Source: CAZAZQ01 sp964489705
Lineage (GTDB): Bacteria > Zixibacteria > MSB-5A5 > GN15 > FEB-12
Direction: 5' to 3'
NCBI GenBank assembly: GCA_964489705.1
Contig: CAZAZQ010000005.1
Coordinates: forward strand, 102,198 to 166,197
DNA: 64,000 nucleotides
The notes below the pieces were generated by a model. The model did not search any database, was not told the DNA's origin, and was given only the letters and a program-made list of their open reading frames with translations. Below, one piece after another: positions 18,964 to 27,556 of the stretch; the first letter of the stretch is position 1, and each line of letters opens with the position of its first letter. A program made the position numbers and the translations under genes.

Positions 18964-18972
18964 GAGCGAGCG

Positions 18973-19848
18973 ATGGTTCCGAAAGAAGTGCTCAAAAAAA
19001 TCCGCCGGATAGAAATCCGGACGAAGAAACTGGTGAACGATCTTTTCTCCGGGGAGTACCATTCCACCTTCAAAGGGCAGGGAATGGAGTTTGAAGAGGT
19101 GCGCCAGTACGAGCCGGGCGACGATATTCGTTTGATTGATTGGAACGTGACCGCCCGTACCGGTTATCCCTATATCAAGAAATTCCGTGAGGAGCGGGAG
19201 TTGTCGGTGGTCTTGTTGGTCGATGCGTCTTCGTCCGGACAGTTCGGAACGCGGGAACGGTTCAAAAACGAAACCTCGGCGGAGCTGGCAGCACTGTTGG
19301 CATTTTCCGCCATCAAGAACAACGATAAAGTCGGTATGATTATTTTCACCGACACTATCGAGAAGTTCATCCCTCCACAAAAGGGACGAGCCCATGTGCT
19401 GCGTCTCATCCGGGAAATTTTGTATTTCAAACCGACCGGCAAAGGGACGGATATTGCCGGAGCCTTGGAGTATTTCAACCGGGTTATCAAAAGAAAGTCG
19501 GTGGTCTTTTTGATTTCGGATTTTCTTTCGGAAGATTTCTACAAACCGCTCCAGATTGCCAATCGTAAGCATGATGTCATCGCTATTAAGATAACCGACC
19601 CTCGGGAAACGAGTTTTGAGAATGTGGGATTGATCGAGTTGGAGGATGCCGAAACCGGCGAAGTTATTATGATTGACACCAGCTCTGAAGAATTTCGTCG
19701 GGAATTTGCCGCCCAGGCGGAAGAACATACACTCAATTTGAAAAAGTCGTTTCAATTGATTAACCTCGATTTTATCAATATCCGCACCGACCAGTCCTAC
19801 ATCGTGCCGTTGATTAACTTTTTCAAGACTCGAGAAAGGCGTTTGTAA
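18973..19848 (+). CDS. DUF58 domain protein
   Basis: A 291-residue protein carrying the DUF58 signature GDDIRLIDWNVTARTG (about residues 55-70) followed by a VWA-like core whose metal-ion site appears as VDASSSG (about 83-89). DUF58 proteins are routinely encoded between MoxR ATPases and Bat VWA proteins and are thought to take part in the same complex. It starts ten bases after moxR and is followed 11 bases later by a lipoprotein gene. No transmembrane segment is obvious, so a cytoplasmic location is likely. Confidence 0.9.
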   Translation: MVPKEVLKKIRRIEIRTKKLVNDLFSGEYHSTFKGQGMEFEEVRQYEPGDDIRLIDWNVTARTGYPYIKKFREERELSVVLLVDASSSGQFGTRERFKNETSAELAALLAFSAIKNNDKVGMIIFTDTIEKFIPPQKGRAHVLRLIREILYFKPTGKGTDIAGALEYFNRVIKRKSVVFLISDFLSEDFYKPLQIANRKHDVIAIKITDPRETSFENVGLIELEDAETGEVIMIDTSSEEFRREFAAQAEEHTLNLKKSFQLINLDFINIRTDQSYIVPLINFFKTRERRL

Positions 19849-19859
19849 GAGGAAGAAAG

Positions 19860-20771
19860 ATGAGAAAGCTATCTCTCCAATTGATGATGTTTATTGTGAT
19901 AGCGGGCGGAGTCGTCTTTTTGTTCGGGTGCGGCAAGACGGGGAGTGATGAAGCCGCTGTCGAGCGTCATAAGAAACTTGCCGGTGAGTTGAAAGACAAC
20001 AAGCTCTACGAGGCGGCGATAGAGGAGTACCAAAAACTTTTAGCGCGGGACGACATAGATACCGTCACCCGAGCCAACATCAATTACCTGATTGCGAAGA
20101 TTTACTATGAGAACCTCAACGATTATCCCAACGCCGCTGCGTATTATCTCCGCGCTCGCGCCATTAACCCGAACGGCTCCTTTGTGGAAGAAGCTTCACG
20201 AAAGCTGGTTGCCTCGCTCGAGAAAATGGGTCATCTGGTCGATGCCAAACGTCAACTGGCAGCCGCCACCGATATCGATACTACCGCCCATGATAAAAAT
20301 GACGTGATCGTTGCCAAGGTCGGAGGTGTCCCTATTTGGCGGTCGGAAGTCGAAGAACAGATTCAAGCTCTCCCGCCGGAAATGCAAAAGCAGTTTTTGA
20401 CCAAGAAAGCCAAAATTCAATTCATGCACAATTACGTTGCGGCGGAGCTGTTGTACCGGGCGGCGATACGGGAAGATTACGGCAACGATCCGGAAGTTCA
20501 AAAGAAACAGCGTCAATTGTATAAGAAGCTCCTTATCGACAAGTATGTCGTCGAAAAAGTTATGCCGCAGGTTCACATTGATAGCGCTGACGTGTACAAT
20601 TATTATGTTGCTCACAAAGACGACCGCTACCACGGAGCGCCGTTTGACTCGGTACGGGCGACGGTTTTCCTCGATTATCAGGGGGAGAAGACGGAGTCGG
20701 CGTTCAATGACTATATCTCACGCCTGGCAAAAGTGGAAAAGGTTGAGTTTTACGATGAAAACATGCAATAA
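19860..20771 (+). CDS. TPR plus SurA-N-like lipoprotein without a PPIase domain
   Basis: The 303-residue product begins with a lipoprotein signal peptide ending in FLFGC. Residues ~35-120 form TPR-like helical pairs (YEAAIEEYQKLLARDD and following). Residues ~145-245 resemble the N-terminal chaperone domain of SurA/PpiC proteins (VAKVGGVPIWRSEVEEQI, then LLIDKYVVEKV). The C-terminal parvulin-type peptidyl-prolyl isomerase domain expected in SurA is missing; only ~60 residues follow. It sits between DUF58 and a BatD-like gene, not a standard Bat position. A chaperone role for extracytoplasmic Bat components is plausible but inferred. Confidence 0.65.
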   Translation: MRKLSLQLMMFIVIAGGVVFLFGCGKTGSDEAAVERHKKLAGELKDNKLYEAAIEEYQKLLARDDIDTVTRANINYLIAKIYYENLNDYPNAAAYYLRARAINPNGSFVEEASRKLVASLEKMGHLVDAKRQLAAATDIDTTAHDKNDVIVAKVGGVPIWRSEVEEQIQALPPEMQKQFLTKKAKIQFMHNYVAAELLYRAAIREDYGNDPEVQKKQRQLYKKLLIDKYVVEKVMPQVHIDSADVYNYYVAHKDDRYHGAPFDSVRATVFLDYQGEKTESAFNDYISRLAKVEKVEFYDENMQ

Positions 20772-20807
20772 CGCTTTGGTCGAGAAACATAGGATTTTTG
20801 AATACAT

Positions 20808-21911
20808 ATGAAGATGCCGGAATCGAGAAAACGAATTTTGACCTTGAAAACGGCTCTTGTCTGCACGCTTCTGTTGTGGTGTGTGCCGTATGTCGGTGTG
20901 TGTGCCGATACGTCCCGGGTCGCGCCCGAGCAGCCGACTCCTCAAGCCGATACCGTCACGTCGCTTCCCGGCATCGAGATTCAAACCTCGGTGGACAAAG
21001 CGGAAGCCTACATCGGGGATCTGATAACGTACACGTTGACGATTATCCATGACTCGACGATTGAGCTGATACCTCCGCCCTTGGGGGCAAACCTGGGAGC
21101 CTTCGACGTCAAGGATTACAAGCCGGATATGCAGTCCACGTTGCCTGACGGGCGGATAAAAAGTACCAGCGAGTTCATCCTTAGTACCTTCACCACCGGC
21201 GATTACGTCATTCCGCCGATTCCGTTGGCTTTTCGAATGCCGGACTCCAGTCAAAAAATCCTTCTGTCGGAAGCGGTGCCTATCAAAATAAAGTCATTGC
21301 TTGCCGAAGGCGCCGACACCGTCGATATTCGCCCCTTGAAACCACCTTACGAGTTCAAGCGCGATCTGACGCCGTATTACATATGGGGCGGGGTGATTCT
21401 CCTTGTTCTGCTGGCGGCGGTATTCTTCTTTTGGTGGCGCCGGAAAAAGAGAAAAGGGGAGGAGGAAGCGATTGACCTGCGCCCGCCGTGGGAAATCGCC
21501 TACGAACGTTTAGCCCGTTTGCAGCAGGAAGGTTTGACGGCGCAAGGAAAACATAAGCTCTATTATCTTGAGCTGACCGAGATTGCCCGCCAGTATTTGG
21601 AGCGGATATATGAAATCAACGTGCTCGACATGACCACTGAGGAGTTTTTGGAACGGTTCCGTGAGGTAGCGTTGCCGGAAGGACTGTACGAAGATTTGGG
21701 ACGGTTTTTGCGTCATGCCGACTTGGTGAAATTCGCCAAGTTGGTGCCGGAGGAAGAAAGAGCGCGGTCGGATTTTGAGTTTGTCCACCGTATGATAGCG
21801 CAGGTCAGGGAAGATTTTGAGCGGCGTCAAGCAATGACGGCTGCAGCGGAAGACGGTTCCGCGTCGAGCGGTGATACTCGCTCGAACGATTCCGGAGGGG
21901 AGGTGTCGTAA
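20808..21911 (+). CDS. Second BatD-like membrane-anchored protein
   Basis: A 367-residue protein with a signal peptide (about 10-30), a beta-rich extracytoplasmic domain (about 45-170, starting GIEIQTSVDKAEAYIGD), one transmembrane helix (about 187-208, YIWGGVILLVLLAAVFFFWW), then a long charged cytoplasmic part with a helical region (LARLQQEGLTAQGKHKLYY to KFAKLVP) that resembles the C-terminal region of BatD-like proteins. It parallels the protein at 17018, so the operon carries two short BatD-like proteins besides the full BatD. It precedes batA by two bases. Specific function unknown. Confidence 0.6.
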   Translation: MKMPESRKRILTLKTALVCTLLLWCVPYVGVCADTSRVAPEQPTPQADTVTSLPGIEIQTSVDKAEAYIGDLITYTLTIIHDSTIELIPPPLGANLGAFDVKDYKPDMQSTLPDGRIKSTSEFILSTFTTGDYVIPPIPLAFRMPDSSQKILLSEAVPIKIKSLLAEGADTVDIRPLKPPYEFKRDLTPYYIWGGVILLVLLAAVFFFWWRRKKRKGEEEAIDLRPPWEIAYERLARLQQEGLTAQGKHKLYYLELTEIARQYLERIYEINVLDMTTEEFLERFREVALPEGLYEDLGRFLRHADLVKFAKLVPEEERARSDFEFVHRMIAQVREDFERRQAMTAAAEDGSASSGDTRSNDSGGEVS

Positions 21912-21913
21912 CC

Positions 21914-22954
21914 GTGATAGAGTTTGCCGGTTTGAGTTTCAACATTTTCGATATAATCAAGACCACCATTCCTCCGCTGGTGATATTCGCCGTCGGAGCG
22001 CTCGTGATTGTCGGTATTATCATCTACCATCTCAAAAAGAAACGCTTCACCTCGGCGACGATAAAGTTTTCGGACGTCCGTATCGTTAAGAACGCCGGAC
22101 GTACCTTGCGCCAACGGTTTCGTTTCCTTTTGACGGTACTGCGTGTGCTGGCGCTCACCATGTTTTTCGTGGCGTTGGCTCGACCTCGTTCCGGGACCGA
22201 GTATACGGAAGTGACCTCGGAAGGGATCGACATCATGTTGATCCTTGACGTTTCCACCTCGATGCAGGCGGAAGATTTCAAGCCGCACAACCGGCTCTAT
22301 GTCGCTAAAGAAGAAATTAAAAAGTTTATCAATCATCGGGTAAACGACCGCATCGGGTTGATTGTCTTTGCCCGGTATTCGTATACCCAGTGTCCGCTGA
22401 CGACGGATTACGGAGTATTGCTGAAATTTGTCGATCAGGTAGATTTCGGGCTGATAGAGGACGGCACTGCTATTGGAATGGCGATTGCCAACGGGGTGAA
22501 CCGGTTGCGGGATTCGAAAGCCAAGAGTAAAGTGATGATATTGGCGACGGACGGCGACAACAATGCGGGGGAAATCGATCCCATCACCGCGGCGAATCTT
22601 GCCGCTGCCTTGGACATCAAAATTTATACGATTGGGGTCGGCAAACAAGGAAACGCCATGTTTCCGTACAACGATCCTATCTTTGGGAAGCGCTATATTT
22701 ATCAGCCGACGAGAATCGACGAGGAAACCCTGAAGGAAATCGCCAAGCGTACCGGCGGAAAATACTTCCGGGCGCGCTCGGGCAAAGAATTGGAAGAGAT
22801 TTATTCCACCATCGACAAGTTGGAAAAAACCGAAATCAAGGTTGCTTCCCATATTCAGTACCGGGAGTTGTTTCCCTATTTCACCTACGCCGGGTTGATA
22901 TTTTTGGTCTTGGAGCTGGTTTTGGCGAACACCTACTTCAGGAAGTTGCCGTAA
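21914..22954 (+). CDS. batA: BatA-type VWA domain membrane protein
   Basis: This 346-residue protein has two N-terminal hydrophobic segments (about residues 12-36 and 65-85), a VWA domain with the metal-ion-dependent adhesion site LDVSTSM (about residues 110-116), and a C-terminal transmembrane helix (about 318-340). This is the layout of BatA/BatB proteins of the Bacteroides aerotolerance locus. Start is a GTG at 21914 with GGAGGGGAGG upstream. The next gene encodes a close paralogue, as in batA-batB pairs. Bat proteins have been linked to stress or oxygen tolerance in Bacteroides and Leptospira relatives, though the molecular role is debated. Confidence 0.88.
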   Translation: MIEFAGLSFNIFDIIKTTIPPLVIFAVGALVIVGIIIYHLKKKRFTSATIKFSDVRIVKNAGRTLRQRFRFLLTVLRVLALTMFFVALARPRSGTEYTEVTSEGIDIMLILDVSTSMQAEDFKPHNRLYVAKEEIKKFINHRVNDRIGLIVFARYSYTQCPLTTDYGVLLKFVDQVDFGLIEDGTAIGMAIANGVNRLRDSKAKSKVMILATDGDNNAGEIDPITAANLAAALDIKIYTIGVGKQGNAMFPYNDPIFGKRYIYQPTRIDEETLKEIAKRTGGKYFRARSGKELEEIYSTIDKLEKTEIKVASHIQYRELFPYFTYAGLIFLVLELVLANTYFRKLP

Positions 22955-22967
22955 GGGAGAAGAAGAT

Positions 22968-23990
22968 ATGCGTTTTGCGGCACCGATGAACTTTTTGATT
23001 TTGATTGGGATTCTTCTGTTGGGGATATTCTGCTTTTGGGCGTTGGCTCGCAAGAAGAAACTCATGGAACGATTTGGGGATATCCCCTTGATTATGAAAA
23101 ACGCCCCCTATATCTCTTTTGCCCGTCAAGTTACCAAGCTGACCCTGCTGTTGGTGGCGTTTGTTTTCGTAACCGTCGCTTTGGCGCGACTGCAATTCGG
23201 AACGCACTTGGAGTTGTTGAAACGGGAAGGTATCGATATCGTCGTGGCGCTTGACGTCTCCAATTCCATGTTGGCGCAAGATATGAAACCGAGCCGCCTG
23301 GAGAAAGCCAAGCAGGAGATCCGAGGAATTATCGAGCGCTTGAAAGGCGACCGCATCGGTTTGGTGGCGTTTGCCGGGGAGGCTTTTATTCAGTGCCCTC
23401 TGACGTTGGACTACTCGGCGGCGGAGTTTCTATTGGACGCGATGGACAATACGTCCGTAAGCGTCCAGGGTACCGCATTGGCGGAGGCGATTACCACCGC
23501 CGCCAAGGCGTTTGACCAGAAAGAAAAGAAGCACAAGGTCTTGCTGCTTCTCACCGACGGCGAAGACCAGGAGGGAGGTGCGGTGGAAGCGGCGGAGGAA
23601 GCCCGCAAGCAAGGCATCAAGATTTATACCGTCGGCATCGGCAGCCCCGAAGGAGAACCGATCCCGATTCTGGATAAGAACGGCAGACAAATCGGTTTCA
23701 AGAAAGACCGTAACGGCGAAGTGATTGTTTCCAAGCTCGACGAGACCACGCTGCAGAAAATAGCGTTGGCAACGGGCGGGAAATACTACCATGCGACGGC
23801 GGGCGAGATTGAGCTGGACAAAATTTTCGACGAAATTTCGTCGATGGAGAAGAAAGAACTTGAAGGAACTCTGGTCACCCGTTATGATGACCGGTACCAA
23901 TGGCCGCTGTTGATAGCCATCATTCTGATTGTGGGAGAGTTTTTCTTGCCGGAACGTAAAAAATCGAGATGGAGTGCGGACTATGCGTAG
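22968..23990 (+). CDS. batB: BatB-type VWA domain membrane protein
   Basis: The 340-residue product mirrors BatA: two N-terminal hydrophobic segments (about 4-26 and 50-68), a VWA domain with the MIDAS sequence LDVSNSM (about 94-100) and the later threonine/aspartate parts (TALAEAI, LLTDGEDQEGG), and a C-terminal membrane helix followed by a short basic tail. The gene overlaps the start of batC by eight bases, which suggests translational coupling. An AAGGGAGAAGA site precedes the ATG. The order batA-batB-batC-batD-batE is complete here. Confidence 0.9.
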   Translation: MRFAAPMNFLILIGILLLGIFCFWALARKKKLMERFGDIPLIMKNAPYISFARQVTKLTLLLVAFVFVTVALARLQFGTHLELLKREGIDIVVALDVSNSMLAQDMKPSRLEKAKQEIRGIIERLKGDRIGLVAFAGEAFIQCPLTLDYSAAEFLLDAMDNTSVSVQGTALAEAITTAAKAFDQKEKKHKVLLLLTDGEDQEGGAVEAAEEARKQGIKIYTVGIGSPEGEPIPILDKNGRQIGFKKDRNGEVIVSKLDETTLQKIALATGGKYYHATAGEIELDKIFDEISSMEKKELEGTLVTRYDDRYQWPLLIAIILIVGEFFLPERKKSRWSADYA

Positions 23991-24792
23991 AGGCAGTGGC
24001 GGTATGGCAAATATGCTCACGTTCGTAGCTCTTTTGGTAGTATTGGCGTACGGTACGAGTTACGGCGCAGATTATATCGACTTGGTGAAGAAAGGGAACA
24101 AATCTTTCCAACAAGCCGACTATAAAAAGGCGCTGGACTACTACCATCAAGCTGAAACGGAGCTCCCGGAGTCGCCGGAGCTGCAGTACAACATTGCCGG
24201 AGCGTTGTATCAAGACGGCGGCTATGAACAGGCGGTGGATAAATACACCAAAGCGCTCAATACGACCGATATAAAACTGGAAGCGGCGGCATTGTACAAT
24301 CTCGGCAACACCTACTTCCGGATGCAGGATTATCAGAATGCCATCAAGAGCTATGAAGAGGCGTTGAAGCTCAACCCGAATGACATGGATGCCAAGTTCA
24401 ATCTCGAACTGGCGCGAAGGAGGTTCAAAGAGCAAATCAAACCCCAGCAACAACAAAACCAGCAGCAAAATCAACAACAGCAGAATCAGCAGCAACAAGA
24501 CCAGAACCAGCACCAAAACCAAGAGCAGCAACAGCAACAAAATCAGCAGCAACAACAGCAAGACCAACAGAAACAAGACCAGCAACAACAGAATCAACAG
24601 CAGCAAAATCAGAACAACCAAGAACAGCCGCAACAACAGCAACAGCAGCAAGAAATGCAAAAGAAAAAAGAGATGTCCAAAGAAGATGCGGAACGGATTC
24701 TCAATGCTCTCCGGGACGACGAACGGGAAATTCAGAAAAAGATACGGCGACAGGCAACAAAATCGGGAAATTACCAAGGAAATGATTGGTAA
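23983..24792 (+). CDS. batC: BatC-type TPR protein with long Gln/Asn-rich tract
   Basis: The ATG at 23983 overlaps the batB stop and has GGAG eight bases upstream; a longer in-frame extension upstream would sit inside batB and is not needed. The 269-residue product has a signal peptide, about three TPR units (residues ~25-150; YKKALDYYHQAE, YEQAVDKYTKAL, YQNAIKSYEEALKLNPND), a tract of about 70 residues made almost only of Gln and Asn (nucleotides 24442-24660), and a short charged C-terminus (EDAERILNALRDDE) typical of BatC. Gln-rich linkers occur in other BatC proteins, but this one is long. Confidence 0.88.
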   Translation: MRRGSGGMANMLTFVALLVVLAYGTSYGADYIDLVKKGNKSFQQADYKKALDYYHQAETELPESPELQYNIAGALYQDGGYEQAVDKYTKALNTTDIKLEAAALYNLGNTYFRMQDYQNAIKSYEEALKLNPNDMDAKFNLELARRRFKEQIKPQQQQNQQQNQQQQNQQQQDQNQHQNQEQQQQQNQQQQQQDQQKQDQQQQNQQQQNQNNQEQPQQQQQQQEMQKKKEMSKEDAERILNALRDDEREIQKKIRRQATKSGNYQGNDW

Positions 24793-24801
24793 AAAGAAGT
24801 G

Positions 24802-26616
24802 ATGATTAAACGGGTTCTTTTTCTCATAGCAGGTTTGGTTATATTTGTAAACGCCGTGCCGCTGCAGGCACGGGCGGCGGATATTATTGTGACCGCTCAG
24901 TTGGACCGGGATACCATCGGTTTGGATGAACAGGCGACCTTGCAGGTCGAAGTTTCCGGCTCGGTGCAGAATTTACCGTCGCCGCAACTGCCGACCCTGC
25001 CGATGTTTGAAGTCTACTCCCAGGGACGATCGAGTAATATCAGCATTGTCAACGGACAGGTGAGTTCTTCCGTGACCTATCGGTATATGCTTTTGCCGAC
25101 CAAACCGGGGACCTACGTCATCGACAATATCTCTATCGTCTATAACAATCGTCGTTACAAAGCCGACCCGCTGGAACTGACGGTTCTGAACAAGGGCGTT
25201 GCCACTTCCCGCAGATTGGAAGAAAGAGCCGTCGATACACAAGGAAAGACCAAGGATTATTTCCTCGAAGCGGTGGTGGACAAGAAAAACCCGTACGTCA
25301 ACGAGCAAGTGACCCTGACATTGAAATTCTATACCGCGGTACAGTATTACGGCAGTCCGGAGCTGACCGAGCCGACGACGACCGGCTTTTGGACGGAAGT
25401 CATCGGGAACAAGCCTCCCTATTACCAGAAGATAAACAACCGCACCTACCGCGTTATCGAACGAAAGTACGCGTTGTTTCCGACTCAGACCGGAGAGCTG
25501 ACTATCGGGCGGGCGGCAATAAAATTCACCGTCGCCGGCAGGAGGAGACGAGCCCGACGGGATCCGTTCGATGTCTTCGGCGATTTTTTCGGTGTCAGCC
25601 AGGATGTGACGGTACGGAGTATGCCGATTACGATTAACGTCAAGCCTCTTCCTACCGAGGGCAGGCCGGCTGATTTCACCGGCACCATCGGCAAGTTCAA
25701 AATATCCGCCAAGGCGGATAAAAGGCAGGTAGAAGTGAACCAGCCGGTGACGGTCACCATTAAAATCAGCGGCACCGGCAACATCAAGTCGGTCGCCGAA
25801 CCGGCTATTCCGGAACTGGAGGATTTTCGGGTCTACCGCGCTTCCAGCAACGAGAATATCACCAAGCTTCGGGATAAACTCGGCGGAACGAAGATTTTCG
25901 AAGAAGTATTTATCCCCCGCCGTCCCGGAAATCTGAAAATTCCGGCGTTGAGCTTCAACTTTTTTGACCCCGAGCAGGGGAAGTACCGTACCGTTTCCAC
26001 CCGTCCCATCACCCTGCGGGTCACCAAGCCGGAAGGATATGTCGCTTCTACGGAGGTGCCGTACGGAGCGCCGGAGTTGACCATCGGCAGTAAGGCGCGG
26101 GATATCCGATACATCAAGGACAATATCGGTAAGCCTCAGCCAATCGGGCAGGTGATACTCTTTACGCCGCTCTTTTTGGTCGTCAACGGGTTGCCGATAG
26201 TTCTCTTGGCGGCGACAGTGTTGCTTCGACGGCATCGGGAAAAATTGGCGGCGGATGTCGGCTATGCCCGTTCGCGAAAAGCGGGGAAGATGGCAAAACG
26301 TCGACTGGCGAAAGCGAAAGCGATTGCCGATGTCTCGCATACCGAAGAGTTTTATGCCGAGATACATACTGCCGTGACCGGCTACATTGCGGATAAGTTC
26401 AATGTCTCTCCCTACGGTTTGACGACCGATAAGATTGCCGAGTTGTTGCAGCAAAGGTCGGTGCCGACAAGCATTATCGATGAGGTACGTCGCTTGTTGG
26501 AGAAGTGCGACTTCGCTCGTTTCGCCCCGGCTTCCATCGGGGAAGAAGATATCAAACAGACCTTGGCGTTGGCGGAAGAAGTAATGGTGCATATCGAAGG
26601 AGCGAACCTTGCGTAA
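24802..26616 (+). CDS. batD: BatD (oxygen tolerance) protein
   Basis: A protein of about 604 residues with a signal peptide, three or more beta-sandwich BatD repeats in the extracytoplasmic part (residues ~30-430; AQLDRDTIGLDEQATLQVEV, AVVDKKNPYVNEQVTLTL, AKADKRQVEVNQPVTVTI mark the starts), one transmembrane helix near 455-475, and a cytoplasmic helical domain. The repeat starts share a D/K-x-(I/V)-x-(L/V)-(N/D)-(E/Q) pattern, typical of the family. A GTG at 24799 precedes the chosen ATG. The gene overlaps batE by several bases. Confidence 0.9.
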   Translation: MIKRVLFLIAGLVIFVNAVPLQARAADIIVTAQLDRDTIGLDEQATLQVEVSGSVQNLPSPQLPTLPMFEVYSQGRSSNISIVNGQVSSSVTYRYMLLPTKPGTYVIDNISIVYNNRRYKADPLELTVLNKGVATSRRLEERAVDTQGKTKDYFLEAVVDKKNPYVNEQVTLTLKFYTAVQYYGSPELTEPTTTGFWTEVIGNKPPYYQKINNRTYRVIERKYALFPTQTGELTIGRAAIKFTVAGRRRRARRDPFDVFGDFFGVSQDVTVRSMPITINVKPLPTEGRPADFTGTIGKFKISAKADKRQVEVNQPVTVTIKISGTGNIKSVAEPAIPELEDFRVYRASSNENITKLRDKLGGTKIFEEVFIPRRPGNLKIPALSFNFFDPEQGKYRTVSTRPITLRVTKPEGYVASTEVPYGAPELTIGSKARDIRYIKDNIGKPQPIGQVILFTPLFLVVNGLPIVLLAATVLLRRHREKLAADVGYARSRKAGKMAKRRLAKAKAIADVSHTEEFYAEIHTAVTGYIADKFNVSPYGLTTDKIAELLQQRSVPTSIIDEVRRLLEKCDFARFAPASIGEEDIKQTLALAEEVMVHIEGANLA

Positions 26617-27364
26617 GTGGTATGTCGTGTTCATAACGGTGCTTCTGGCGACAACCGTATCGGCGGCGTCTGTCGACTACACCAAGATGTTTGCTCATGC
26701 CAACGAGCTGTATGAGAAAAAAGAGTACGACAGCACCATCGCCGCCTACCGGGAAATTCTCACTCACGGGGTGGAGTCGGCGCCGCTGTATTTTAACCTA
26801 GGAAACGCCTATTTCAAAAGCGGGGACTTGGGACATGCCATTCTCTATTACCTGAAAGCCCGTCGACTTGAACCCGCCGATGAAGATATTTTGAGCAACC
26901 TCGAATTTGCCCGTCAGTTCTCCCGTGTCCAAATGGAGGGGGTGGAACTGAATCCCATCAACAGCTTTTTGTCGTCGTTGGTCGCCCCGTATCGTGTCAA
27001 TACCCTGTTATGGGTTACCTCGGCGTTTTTCGTGTTGTTTATGCTCTTTCTCATTCTCCGCTGGGGATTGGGAATGAACACCGTCTGGGTGCGGATGGGG
27101 ATTATTATTCCTTTACTTTTCCTGTTTCTTTCCGCAAGTTTGACGGCGTTCAAGTACCGTACCGACTTTCTGACCAAGCGGGCGGTGATTGTAGCGGATG
27201 AAGCGCCGGTCTATACCGGTCCGTCGGAGCAATCCGATCTGGAGTTGCAAGGCGCTCCCGGGCTCATCGTCGAAATCTTGGCGGAGTCCGGCGACTACTA
27301 CAACGTCTTGTTTGAAAACAAGCGTCGAGGGTGGATTAAGAAAGATTTAGTTGCCGTCGTATAG
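26609..27364 (+). CDS. batE: BatE-type TPR and SH3-like protein
   Basis: This 251-residue protein starts at a TTG inside the end of batD. It has a signal peptide, TPR repeats (residues ~20-105; YEKKEYDSTIAAYREIL, LYFNLGNAYFKSGDLGHAI), two transmembrane helices (about 128-150 and 160-178), and a C-terminal SH3-like domain (VIVADEAPVYTGPSEQSD to GWIKKDLV, about 190-250). That order matches BatE proteins. It ends the Bat operon; a new promoter follows about 35 bases downstream. Confidence 0.87.
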   Translation: MRKWYVVFITVLLATTVSAASVDYTKMFAHANELYEKKEYDSTIAAYREILTHGVESAPLYFNLGNAYFKSGDLGHAILYYLKARRLEPADEDILSNLEFARQFSRVQMEGVELNPINSFLSSLVAPYRVNTLLWVTSAFFVLFMLFLILRWGLGMNTVWVRMGIIIPLLFLFLSASLTAFKYRTDFLTKRAVIVADEAPVYTGPSEQSDLELQGAPGLIVEILAESGDYYNVLFENKRRGWIKKDLVAVV

Positions 27365-27398
27365 CCCTTCTCTTCGCATTTTCCCATCGTTTATTTAA

Positions 27399-27427
27399 TT
27401 GACACCCTCTGAGGAAGCTTCTATCTT
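27399..27427 (+). promoter_or_regulatory. sigma70-type promoter upstream of the LPG-synthase-type gene
   Basis: TTGACA (27399-27404) and TATCTT (27422-27427) are separated by exactly 17 bases. The predicted start near 27434 gives a leader of about 120 bases before the ATG at 27557. I see no clear riboswitch structure in that leader. Confidence 0.6.
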
Positions 27428-27556
27428 TTTCTCTGGTTTTGTGGAATGGGATGACGAGTTGTCCCTGTATACGAAAAGCATAGAAAAGGATAAAATGGTA
27501 CATGCTTTTCGTCCGGCGGAGCAGTGAGGGGCGACGGATGACGGGTTGAAGATGAG

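Noticed and set aside
23920..24777. Minus-strand frame coding for a very Leu-rich protein
   Set aside because: It is the reverse complement of the Gln-rich tract of batC and has no own start context; an artefact of the low-complexity DNA.
27428..27556. Riboswitch in the 120-base leader before the LPG-synthase-type gene
   Set aside because: No recognisable conserved core or strong hairpin-terminator pair is visible.
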